From Fagopyrum homotropicum (Eukaryota; Streptophyta; Magnoliopsida; Caryophyllales; Polygonaceae): a stretch of DNA of 64,000 nt. A model generated the notes under the pieces. It worked only from the letters and a program-made list of their open reading frames with translations, ran no database searches and was not told where the DNA came from. Shown piece after piece: positions 10,176 through 21,574 of this stretch. The stretch is taken from positions 18,963,447 through 19,027,446 of the forward strand of contig BSWB01000005.1 in the NCBI GenBank assembly GCA_033239125.1, in the 5' to 3' direction. A program made the position numbers and the translations under genes. The number at the start of each line of letters is the position of its first letter. The stretch's first letter is position 1.

Positions 10176-11240
10176 ATGACTACATTTGATCCAGCCTGGA
10201 TAGCAAGACAAAGTGCTAGGGTGAACCATTATGAATACTTGGAAGAGAAATACTCCTTTTATTAGTTTAACAATGAAAGGGAAAGAGAAAAGGCCATTGA
10301 GAAACAGCTTGCGCTATGGGATGAGATGAATGTCCCTAGAAAGATTTATGAGCAATCTCTTGAAGATTCTCTTGAATCAAGATGGGGAGAAGTTGATGAA
10401 GAAGGTGGAAGAGCTCAAGAAAAGCACCCTATCCTATGCTAAGCCGAAAGAGGAGCATAAGGAAGTGCTGCAAGTTTTAAGCATTCCTCCAATCGAACCA
10501 AAAATTTCTCCTGAAGCTCTTGAATAAGAGGAAGAAGTGGAAGATCTCGAGCCAACTGCTGAAACATTGGCCGAGGTTAAAGATAGATCGACCGAGGTTG
10601 GAGACAGATCGACCGAGGTTGAAAACAGACTGGCCGAGGTTGAAGAGAATCCAGCTGAGTTGGTAAAGATTTCAGGTGTGGATTATCACCCTAACATGAA
10701 ACTTGTCCCGCTATTTGAAGAACTTTATAAGGTACTTGCTCCTACTCCCTTTAAAGTTCTAGATTTCTTCAGGGTTGCACCGAAGAGTTGGAGGTCTCTT
10801 CCGAAAGAACCTCCTAAGATCAAGATGAAACCTCCCTTATATTTGCTGAAAGAAGATGCTCCTTGGACAGAAAGGAGTGGAGCTAGCAAGCACTTCACCG
10901 CTAAGGCAATGAAGTGTTATTTGTCCAAGTATGGGGTCACTCACATGACAAAGACCTTGTACTATCCCCAAGTTGAAGATAGGGAAGCTACTAGAATCCT
11001 CGAGAAGCTGTTTTCTTGATCAAGGAAAGGATGGGATGAAAGATTGTGTTATGTCCATGGAAGCATAGGAAGACCGGTAGGATTCCGGTAAGAACCAAAC
11101 CGTACAAGCTGGTACATAGGAAATCCTACCATTTGCCGGTGAAATTAGGAACCGGAACCTTTTAGGAAGAGTTTTATGATGGATGTGATGAGCACTCCAG
11201 GATATTCGAGGTACATTGAGTAATTCCATGGGGAAAGGTC
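10176..11240 (+). pseudogene. G2 remnant gag/linker/integrase reading frame
   Basis: From ATG 10176 a charged gag-like N-terminus (FDPAW, YEYLEEKYS, NEREREKAIEKQLALWDEMN) has a stop near 10264 and shifts frame around 10350. The main frame, 10330-11019, has one TAA at 10525. It contains a 7-residue repeat (AEVKDRS, TEVGDRS, TEVENRL, AEVEENP; 10569-10654). Next comes a segment resembling the protease-RT linker (PPKIKMKP). It jumps straight to the second half of an integrase core (KHFTAKAM, LSKYGVTH, ILEKLFS). After 11019 decayed integrase continues in shifted frames (KPYKLVHRKSYHLPV near 11095-11145). Protease, RT, RNase H and the first part of integrase are deleted. Confidence 0.75.
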
Positions 11241-11258
11241 TCGCTAGCGACCTTAAAC

Positions 11259-11286
11259 CAAGCGCTTCTTGGGAGGCAACCCAAGG
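11259..11286 (+). other. Conserved post-pol motif in G2
   Basis: CAAGCGCTTCTTGGGAGGC followed by AACCCAAGG, the same block as at 781-808 (minus) and 63446-63469. The next ~250 bases match the G1 tail, including inverted-repeat half sites at 11456-11515. Confidence 0.8.
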
Positions 11287-11559
11287 TATTGTTTTCTTTC
11301 CCCTTTTCTAGCTTAGTTCTAGATAGTTTGCTTTGCTTTGTTTTTGGCTTCTTCTAGGCAGAACCAGGTACTTTCTAAGTAAGGATTACAGCTCAGGAGC
11401 TACATTGGAAGGACAAAAGTTCGAGAAATTGAAAGGACGGAGCGTGACTGAGACACATCTCGGTTGTAATCACAGGACCTCGACCGAGATGTTCTTCGCC
11501 AACCGAGACGGTCTTATTTGGGAGCTATTTCTTATTACAGTTTAGCTATGTTCGGTGAG

Positions 11560-13328
11560 TGTTCGCTCCAAATGGTGTGTGCAAGCTTTAAATTTATAAC
11601 CCAAGAAGTATGCTCAAAACAAGGATGCGAACCCGCAGTGTACGAGTCAATCGTAGTAAAAGCAATAATTCCGGGGTGTCGATCTGAGGGACTTAGGTGA
11701 AACAAAGCAGGTATAGGTAAGCTATGTAACTACTAACCACAAAGGAGATCAAAGCAATCAAAGATGATAATATAGTCAATTAAAGGAAATATGCAATTCT
11801 AGGGATTAAAGCATCTAGTTGTGGTTCCAACTCAAGATCTAAGATAAGCGGACAAAGTTGAGATTTTGCAAAGGGAAGATGTTTCTAAAGTGGAATAGAT
11901 CACCGGGTAAGTCTCACTACTCACAATCCCAAACCAAAACTCCTATTACCGGGTAAGTCTCAAGAAATCAAGGAAAAGAACTATAACCTCAAACCAACAC
12001 ACCACCTAAGGGAATAGAATCAACCTTTACCGGGTAAGTCTCAGGCTAATTCACAAAGATGGAATGAAGGCACACTCAAACCCCAATAAAGGATAAACCT
12101 TTATTACCTATCGCTTATGATCTTAGGTAAACAAACAAAGCAATCACCGGGTAAGTCTCATCCTAGGCTTGCATTGAACTAGGAAAGGGTAATAAGAATA
12201 GGATTTGGCAAACTCTAACACTCAACTCTCAGTTTCGTATCAGAATAAGTCACCTCGGTAAGACAGAATCCACCTCGGCCGGGGTGTTCATCGACTGAGC
12301 AAGGTACTCTAGGGTTAAGGTTAAAGACTCGAGCTTTTAGGGTCCTACTGGAATTAAGATCATTCTATCATCGTCTTTCCCACAACTTTCAGCCAATCAC
12401 CCTAGAATCACACAAGGAAATTAGCCACTCATCATCATGAAAGCAATAATCAAACATATGAGAAAGGAATGAATATTTGAACACAAAAACCTTAAGAACA
12501 AGACTTCAATAACTGAATCATATATCAAACAAACAACGTTCCTTCAATCACAAATAAAACAAGACAATAAACCAAGAAGTAGCCTAAGGAAAGCTCACAA
12601 AACTCCTTCAAGCTATTTTCCAACAAGGAAAGCTTCCTTCTTCCTTCAATCTTGAAGGGAAATCTTCTACAACTGCCGGACTTTGATACCGCTAGGTTTT
12701 CAAACTGCTGCGGGATGTTGGCTTTCAGCCGGTAAGCATGTTACAAATTTGTGGAAAATCCAACCTTTTTTGTAGGAAAATTCCCTTCCAAAGATAAGAA
12801 ATCTTGGAAAAGATATTTTCCCATAAAATAGGTACAAATATATCAGCTGAATATATCTTCTTCCTTCCAGAAATCCAGTCCAAAAATATAAAATCTTCTT
12901 TCCATAATTAAAAGATCTCAGCCATAAAATATATCTCCTTGCCGCGTCAGGGTATTCACCTCGGTCGGGGCGTTCTTCAAAATCACCTCGGCCGAGGTGA
13001 CATTGTAGCTGACCGAGGTGAATCTCAACTGAAGGTGAAATCTCTCAAATCTGGTCCAAAGTGAATCTTTAATCCATTTCCATGCTTCCTGGGTTCTCCT
13101 TTAAGCTCTTGAATGTAGCTCCAATGATTCCTTAGCTCCTTTAGCTCCATTTTAGTCCAAAATGTGCCGTTTTACCTACGATTACAACGAAACTAGGTGT
13201 AGACCTCGATTCCCGCAAAGGTAGATGAAATGGCAATATAATCACATAATATACATCCAAACATGTAGATTATTGAAGATAAAACGTCTAAACAAGTCCC
13301 AAAATATAGACTATAATTCATGCTATCA
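11560..13328 (-). mobile_element. S1: solo LTR of the G1/G2 family
   Basis: A complete minus-strand LTR (plus-strand ends TGTTCGCTCC and CATGCTATCA) with no internal sequence on either side. It is flanked by GTGAG (11555-11559) and ATGAG (13329-13333), a target-site duplication with one change. G2 sequence continues on both sides. It carries the four ACCGGGTAAGTC motifs at 11902, 11948, 12029 and 12146, and inverted-repeat sites at 12271-12286 and 12984-12999; the latter is a perfect 16-bp palindrome, CACCTCGGCCGAGGTG. Solo LTRs arise by recombination between the two LTRs of an element. Confidence 0.9.
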
Positions 13329-14712
13329 ATGAGTATCTTGTGCTTAGACTTATTTTGACCCATTGGGACAATGTGTCCTAAGTATGGGGGTATTTGGATG
13401 TGTTTATATGATTTATGTGTGGATGACTTGTATTACTTCCGGATATTATTACTTATTTGGCTTTATGTGGTTATCTGTCATTACATACATACATACAGGT
13501 TTTTGTTTGAGAAAAACTTCAAAAACTGGTTTATAGATATTTTTTTGACCTCGACCGGGATAGTTCTGGCCAAACGAGGTTGACCACCTCGATTGACTTA
13601 GAACACCTCGACCGAGGTAGGGTTTCCAACCGAGAATTTTCGAAAACGATTTTGTGTTTCTTCTCTAGATATGATCTTAGTGAAGATAAAGATTGCAGAT
13701 TGAATTTAAAATTTTTACATGATTAAAAGGTTTTATGATATGTTTAAGTTGCTATTTGCATTGTCTTAAAATGCTAGCATGTTTACTTCTTTGTCTTTAT
13801 CAAAATTATGTTGAATTTGAAGAACATGATGAGTTCTCTCACTTTCTTTCTTGAAAGACCAAGGCAATTCATTCTCTTCTCTTCTTCTTCTTGATCATGC
13901 TTAGCCCCTCATATACATTTTTTCCTCCCTTTACCTATCCAGGAATTTGCAAGCAAGTGGTGAAAGCAAGTGAAGTAAAAGTTGAGAAGTTGGCTGAAAG
14001 TGAAAGTGTAGAAAGTAATAATAGGTTTGGGGAAGTCAATCATGATGATGAGTAACTCGGCACCATTCACATAGCCGGGTGTTTATGTCTTGCCAAAGTC
14101 GGATTGAGCGACTAAAGGGTCATGGTATGTGCATCAAGGGTTTGATGCATCTCAAAAAATTGATGATTGCTAATCTCCCAGGCTTCGGTTATTGTGCACC
14201 TCTGTCCATTCATCCCAAAATAAGTAAAATAAGTAAAGCTTATTGGTGATGAGTAAAATAAGTAAAGCTTATTGGTGAAGGATGTTGAAGTCCAAGTTAA
14301 AGTAAAGAAAGATCCTATTCCTGGATTCTAGCACCACATTACCTTCGATACATCCCTACCCTACACGTTCCTTGACCTTTCTCTTTGGAAAGCCCTTAAG
14401 ACCTCGAGCTTGTTGATTGACTTAGTGGTTTAAACTGGATTATACATGATTGATTTCGATAAACATGAATTACTATGCATTCTATGATTTTATGCAAAGA
14501 TGAACAACTTTCTTATATTCATGAAATGTTTTGACCATGTTTGATTTTATTTGCCATGAAGCATTCTCTTAGGGTGATCTAAGAGCGAAGCACACCATCA
14601 AAAGGTTTTTGAAAGATTTTTCATTGATCTTTTTGACTTATAATCCATCCGATCCTCTATCTAGTATTCGGAACTTGCTTGGGGACAAGCAAGGGACAAG
14701 TATGGGGTATTT
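13329..14712 (+). other. G2 3' untranslated internal region with hairpins and polypurine tract
   Basis: No coding capacity is visible. CATTG-GGA-CAATG (13361-13373) is a small hairpin matching a better one in G6 (63817-63834), and is followed by CTAAGTATGGGGG. Inverted-repeat sites lie at 13548-13625 (CACCTCGACCGAGGTA at 13604-13619). A ~29-bp unit, AAATAAGTAAAGCTTATTGG at its core, is repeated twice at about 14220-14280. At 14674-14693 CTTGCTTG-GGGA-CAAGCAAG forms a perfect 8-bp stem. The polypurine tract AAGTATGGGGTATTT (about 14698-14712) abuts the 3' LTR. Confidence 0.75.
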
Positions 14713-14829
14713 TGATAGCATGTATTATAGTCTATGTTTTGGGATCGGTTTAGACGTTTTATCTTCAATAATCTACATGTATGAATGTACATTCTGTGAT
14801 TATATTGCTATTTCATCTACCTTTGCGGG
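14713..14829 (+). repeat. G2 3' LTR, first part
   Basis: TGATAGCATGTATTATAGTC matches the start of the 5' LTR. It is interrupted at TTTGCGGG by T1; GCGGG is the duplicated target. Confidence 0.92.
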
Positions 14830-17716
14830 TGTAACACCCCAAATTTTGAGAACTCGGGGAGCTACTGGTTAGCACCTCACAATGGGTCCCGACCATAGTT
14901 TGACAACAATTTTACTTGGATCTTACAACAAGGCACAAAAGTATTTAAAACATTTGAAAACTGTAAACAATATATACATGGAGAATATGTATCGGCCTTA
15001 CAAGAAACGCTACTAAAATGATGCATATGAAGAACAGAAGACATCCCCGTCTCCAACTAAATGAGTACGTGGACCCGGCTGACCATTTCCTCCGGATCTC
15101 TCTACAACTGTCTTAACCTGCAAGGCATCTACAAGCGGTATAAAACCGTTAGCTAATATTCTATGCATAAGTATAAAGATAAAAGCACAAACACACAACA
15201 TACACAATCAACATGCAACACTCAATCCTTTTATTATCTTTAATTAGGTGATAGGTTATTACTAATGATACTTATTTTGTGACACGAGGGATTCCCAAAC
15301 CTCGCCCCTGTCCCCGTTTACCAACGCGGAATGGTACTAATGCATCTGACCGTATACCGGACTGGGCTGGTCGCAGGGAACCTCCTAGACTCTCGCAAGA
15401 GCTAGGCAGATGATGTCACGACCCGTTATCATACACTTGGGTCAATTACATAAATAATAAAGTCAGCCTAATCCGGTTTCGTTGTTTATCATAACTAACA
15501 AACACCACTCATACACATTACACTCATACAAGAAGCCAGCTAAGTAAGTCCGTGGACTTACCTGAATCAGATCTCGACTCTCTTAATCACAACTCAATCT
15601 GTAACTGTATAACTCGGTTGCCTGTCAAAGGAGGCAAGTGTGTCAGCACTCTTTCTTGGTAATTAGAAGTCTAAGACTTCTAAGGTAGTAGATCCTATTA
15701 GAACAGAATTTAATACAGTACCAATTTATGGTAAAATGACTATTTTACCCTTGGTCCCGAAACTTCCAAAAATTCCATAATTCAAGCCTAAACTCTTATT
15801 TGAGACTAAAAAGTCATATTCTAATTCCTAAAGATGATTTTGGTTACAAACTGGCAATTTACCCATTTTCCTATTTTCCGAAAGATCGTTAAGGTCCAAC
15901 TTCGGCATCAAATAAGAAATTCGAATAAACTTATAAAAGTTCCGAAATAATTATCTAGATCATCTATGATATCTCATCTACTCCTAGGAGCAAGAATTTC
16001 TTAAAACTGTTCACCCTTCACTTCTACAAAAATTTCCAAAGTTGGTTACAACACTTGAAGTTTTCTATACTTAGCCAAAATTTGAGTACACTTTGAAAAA
16101 TTATAACTCCTAAACTACTCGTTGGATTTATCCCAAATTTTGATATGTTCTACAATAAAATCTTATCTATAATATATCCAAAATTCAGCCGCAAAGGAGA
16201 TCAACATCCTATTTAAAACTATCTCACAAAACCGAGTTTCAGCACAACAGAAAAACTGCTTACGACTCAATCTTTGAAAAATCATAAATCCCAAACACTC
16301 ACTGAATTCCTCTCAAATTTTAATATGTTCTACAACAATATGTCAACTATATCATATCCAAAATTCAAGCCCAACGGAGATCGAGAGCTTATTCAAAACC
16401 ATCTCACAAAACAGCATCACTTGCTGTTTTCCCGAACACTCAGCACAGTTATAAAAACTGCATGAGGAACCAACTTTGCAACATCATAACTCTCCAACCG
16501 TAACTCCGATTCCTCTAAAATTTTAATATGCTTTACTATGCAATACTTACTATGACATATCCGAAAACCAGCAAAAAAAATGAGTTTAGCATACCTAAAT
16601 CTGGCCCAGAAGTTGGATCCTCGACACAGTTTCGAAAATTTAGAAAAAGGCTGAAACTTCACAGATCTACAGATAGTAACCCCAAGTCAGGTTAAGGGAG
16701 GTTTAAATCTCGATCAGGACCTGAGGAAGAAGGGAAGTAGGAGAGGAGAAGGAAGGACTCACCCTGCTGCAACTATCGTGATGTACAAAGGGATCGAAGG
16801 CTTGCTGGCGCCTAGACTGAGGATCGACGAGAAGGGTGAGGGATATGAGTCATCTGCACTGGCTGGGACACGAAGAGAGAAGCGAGGCCAATGGTTCTTC
16901 TGCAGAAGGTAAGATGGGGAGAATGGAGCGTTGAAAGTGGACAGAAGAGGGAAACGTGGTTCACGGCTAAAACGGTCCTTATTCTGCGTAAATCCAAGAG
17001 CAGTTATAGAAGGTCTTCATTCACTCAGCAGTTATTACGTATGGAAAGGAGGGAGAGGGAAGGCCGACTGTTCCAATCAGCTTCATGGCTGCGAGGTAAG
17101 GAGCAGCAGACCCGTCTTTTCCTTGGGCTGCTGAAGGCGGGCTGGCTGGGCAACAGTAGGTCCGGTGTGGGCTGGAGCAAGGCCAGAAGATGGGCTGAAG
17201 CTGCTGGGTCAAGCAGAAACTGAAGCAATCCGGGCTGGGCTGCAATAAAACAAGAGAGAAAGATGGGCTGAAATAAGAGTCAAAGTTATGTGGGCTGAGT
17301 TTGTCAAAACTTGTCAAAAACTCGTCATGGCTTTGTCAGGCCCATGCATGACTTCGTCACAGAGTTTTCGGGCTTCGTCATGACCTCGTCTCAGCTCTGT
17401 CATGGTCTCGTTACAACTTTGTCACATTCTCGTCTCAGCCTTGTCATGATCTCGTCTAAAGTCGTCGATAAGGATTAATTATAAGAATTAGGGTTCGATA
17501 TAATTCTATCATTTTATGTGAATTAAATTCTACATAAAATGATAAATAATTATATGAATTAAGGTTTGATATAATTCTATCATTTTATGTGAATTAAATT
17601 CTACATAAAATGATAAAATTTGTGAGGACAGAAATACTAGATAGAATGGGAACCATCGACGGCTCGAAGTCCGAATTGATTCGGAATTAAACGGAATTAA
17701 ATTTCCGGATATTACA
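14830..17716 (-). repeat. T1 3' LTR
   Basis: Plus-strand ends TGTAACACCCC and GGATATTACA. The part that is U3 in element sense holds a degenerate array of CGTCA/TTGTCA/CGTCT words (17310-17470; TGACG on the sense strand). It also holds two tandem copies of a near-perfect 38-bp palindrome, TATCATTTTATGT ... ACATAAAATGATA (17507-17544 and 17578-17615). A sense-strand 98-codon frame (17317-17021) has no recognisable product. Confidence 0.9.
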
Positions 17717-18717
17717 TTAGTATCCCCTTAAAATAAGTTTCGTCCCGAAACTTAAGGTAAGACAATGCTGATCGGCCTTTAAGGCACCAAATGGGTGTGT
17801 TTGATCACTACACAAAAGTCTCGTCGTTCCCACATCTAAGTATCCCGCACATCAAGGTTACCAAAAGAACACATCACTGACTAACACTCAATCATGAAAT
17901 AAACAAGCAGTCGAACAATATCACCCATTCAAGGTCAAGCCCTAACTCGTCACTCCCGAGGTTACAACTATCGCTACATGGGTCTTTGAAAGGTTACGTC
18001 TCTTACTATCTCAAATATTAGGTAGCCTTATCGGATTTTCATAAACCACTAAATCTTAAATCTTTTCAGGTACTTAGATCACAAGCGTATGTTACCACGT
18101 TCTAGAGTTGTTACCGGATATCTCACCGGTATCATCCGGCTCAACTGTCTAATCCTCTGATCTGATGACCTAACTCGTGTCTGGTAGGTATCTCTCCAAC
18201 TGAAATTCTCAAACTCAGTTCCTAAACTTAGTCTCCATGGAAAACTGAAGTTCTAGATCCTTTGATGACCCTACGGAAAATGATCTATTCAAATTTCTTC
18301 CCTTCGTTATGACCACTTGCTTCGAGCCTTCTGAAAATGTTCTGTCTACACAATCAGGTCAAAGGTCTTGGACATCCACCAACACTTACCAAGTGCTCAA
18401 TGGTCTTCGTATCACGACCCACTTGTCTTGTCTTTTAATATTACTCAGTCATCTTATTCCTCAGGTAAGGAATTACCACCTTTACCCTTTTCAGGTCTAA
18501 CACTCGAGACAACAAAAAAAATCAAATCTAGTGGTCATCTTCTCTGTTCACTTGGCATTATTATATTATTTATAGATCTCTAATATATCGTTAACTCGAA
18601 CCTAGGCTTCTCACGCATTTTCCAAGATCTTAAGTGACATAGAATATGTCCGGAATGACGGTATTAGACACAAAGTGATCTCATATCACCGTTATTTCAT
18701 CATAACTACTCGATTAA
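17717..18717 (-). other. T1 internal region, polypurine-tract side
   Basis: Next to the LTR the minus strand reads GTTTCGGGACGAAACTTA then TTTTAAGGGGATACTAA, the polypurine tract. The rest shows no frame or domain I can recognise. It ends at T2 with target ATTAA (18713-18717). Confidence 0.7.
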
Positions 18718-21574
18718 TGTAACACCCCAAATTCTCGGAACTCGGGGAGCTACTGGTTAGGACCTCACAATGGGTCCCGACCTTGGTTTAACAACAACTT
18801 TACTAAGATCTTACAACAAGGCACAAATGTAATTAAAACAATTTCCAAAACATAATATTTTTAATGGTATGAAAGTACACATGTAACAGCCTTACAAACA
18901 TATATAAAGATACATAACATGCATGACGTATGGAAGACTCCCCCGTCCCCCATCTAATGAGTACGTGGACCCGGTTGACCATCCGTTCCGGATCACTCTG
19001 CAACCGTCTATCTCTACAAATCTACAACACGGATAAACCGTTAGCTAACAATCCAAATATAAGCAGAATAAGGATAGCACAAACACACTCAAGATAACAT
19101 AAAACAATCATCATGCTGGCACACAAACCAGTTATTATCTGTTCATTAAGTGAGTCACCTTATTCCATTTTACAGTTGTGGCACGAGAAATCTTAAGAGT
19201 TCTTGCCTCCGTTCCTTATCCAACTGGGTGTAGCTCTAGCTTACCTCCGCCGGTAGCATCACTACAAACCGAGTGTGGACTAGTCCCTAAAGAAACCCTC
19301 AGCGCCCTCAAGCTAACTGAGCAGAATGCCACCGCCCGTTACTCTTAGGCCAAGTATAGGTCGGTAAATATTTATCACAACCTATAACTCTAAACATCTC
19401 AATCACACACCACTATCATTATTCATGCTCATATTCAGAAGTCAGCTAAGTAAGCCCAAAGGACTTACCTGAATCAAATCTCCATTCAAGTTATCTCAAC
19501 TCGATTTGTAACCACTCGGTTTGTAACCGCAGTAAATCGATTGCCTGATAAAAGGACAAGTGGATTAATAATGTGTCTCACTTTCTTAGAAGTATCCATC
19601 TTCTAACATACTCAACTTCATCATAAGAGGAAATTACCCAAAATACCCTCATAAGGGTAAAAATACGATTTTACCCTTGGGTCTCAAAACTTTAGAGATA
19701 TTGCTAAAATTTTCTAAAATTTTCTATAAAGTCCACAATCAAAAGAAGATCAAGCTAAATTGGAAGATTTTCCCAACTTCTTAACTTCCACAAAAACTCA
19801 CTAAGGATCTCACTTTGACCTCATTTAAAGTACTCACATGAAAATCTAAAAATCCCAAATAAAATATCTCAACATCCTATGATAAGTACTTTACTTACTA
19901 GGACAAAGAGAACCCAAAAAGGATCAATAACTAATCCTACACAAAAACTCAAAGATCACTCCAAGCACAAAAATCCCATACTTAACCAAAAGTTCCAACT
20001 TATACCAAACCGCATTACTACTCTACTTTGGGACATCGTAACTCTAAATCCGACCGTTGGATCGTTCCCAAATTTTAATACATTCAATTACCTATATCCA
20101 CCTACATCATATCAAAAATTCAACGGTGGATGATCATCCTAAACCATCAAAACCTATTCCCAATTTCATCAGTTTAAAAGTAAAACATCTAGAAATATAA
20201 TGAGGTCCAGTAGGTCTAGGGTTCGATTCTTACTGCTAGCAATCTCCTACACCATCATCTATTAAAAGATTTCAGGTTCAAAACCTGTATATGCTAACAT
20301 GGTAACAAGGGAGGCATGAGAATATATTTACCATGATCTTGCAGCTGGCTAAGGAAGACAGTGTGCTAGGGAGCCGTTTCCCCTACCCCTACTGTTGATG
20401 CCCACGAAGCTGGAGTCTAGGTGAGGGAGTGCACGACTCAGCTGAGCATGACAGCGCCTGGGAATGAAGACCATACATCCTTGTGTGGGTTAGGGGTTGG
20501 TTTACAGGAAGGCAAGACAGAAGTAAAAGAACTCACCGCGACACCAACAGTTGGAGATGGCAATAGACGAGGAAGGCTCAACTGCATTGGCATCTGCGTT
20601 TTGGCACGAAACAAGACCAGTGAGGCTGCAACTGCTCACGGAGGGAGCCTCCAAGATGGGAGCTGCTTCCGGTTTCCTGATGATCGCTAGATCGGATGGC
20701 TTCTCAAGACCAAGGTAGATGGGACGGTTACTGGCTGTTGTGGTGTGCAGGGAAGAGCGATAGTCCGGCTGCCCTGGCCTTCGATCGTCTGCGACAGTTG
20801 CAACAGCATGGTTGCCTTGGGGTTCTGGGTATGCTGAAAAGGAAATGGGATTGCCCTCTCTTCGTTTCTCTGCATCGGGACATGGGAGGAGGTAAGGTGT
20901 GTGCGAGATAGCCGGCGGAATCTGCGTCATTAAGGAGAGGAGATCAAGAGCAAGCGTGATGGTAGGCGGAAGATCAGCATGTCGTCTTGGGCTCGCTTTC
21001 CTTCTGGGCTGGCAAGGGTCTTTTGCAAGACCGGCGTCCCTGGCTGCTACCCTCCTGGATTAGCTAGATCACTTCATGGGCTGGTGAGGAGCAGGCTTTT
21101 CCTGGGCTAGCGTGGATCACTTCCTGGACTGGTGAGGAGCAAGCTTTTTCCTGGGCTGGCGTGGATCACTTCCTGGGCTGGTGAGGAGCAAGAGATGAAA
21201 TGGGCTGCAGTACTAGGAAGCTACGAGTTGGGCTGAAGCAAGGAGGGAGGAGAGTGCTAAAAGGACAACAAATGGGTTGTTGTCAACTGGCCCGGATAGC
21301 CTTGTCAAGACATCGTCATGGCCTCGTCATGGCTTTGTCACGACCTCGTCAAAGATTTGTCAAAAGGTGTCATTACCTTGTCATAGACATGGATGTAAAC
21401 TAGGGTTTGTAAGATTAGGGTTTTGTTGAAATTTTCATCATTTTATGTGAGTTTAGGCTTACATAAAATGATAGCATTTGTGATGGTAGATAACATTAGT
21501 ATCATAAACAGGTCAACGGACAGAAACCCGGTTTGACTCTAAAATCACGGAATAAAAATTTTTCGGATATTACA
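18718..21574 (-). repeat. T2 3' LTR
   Basis: Starts TGTAACACCCC and ends GGATATTACA on plus. A palindrome ATCATTTTATGT ... ACATAAAATGAT sits at 21437-21472, equivalent to that of T1. CGTCATGG/CGTCACG words lie at 21305-21365. A 49-bp unit with GTGGATCACTTCCTGG is duplicated relative to the other LTR. Confidence 0.9.

Noticed and set aside
17021..17317. 98-codon frame in the T1 LTR, also at 33245-33541
   Set aside because: Same reasoning: LTR copies are not independent, and no homologue is recognised.
20215..20235. GGGTTCGATTC resembling a tRNA T-arm in the T2 LTR
   Set aside because: No acceptor, D or anticodon stems could be placed around it.
20502..20930. 142-codon sense-strand frame in the T2 LTR, also at 27592-28020
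   Set aside because: Both copies are the same LTR sequence by descent, T1 LTRs lack it, and it has no recognisable domain. Preservation is no evidence of coding.
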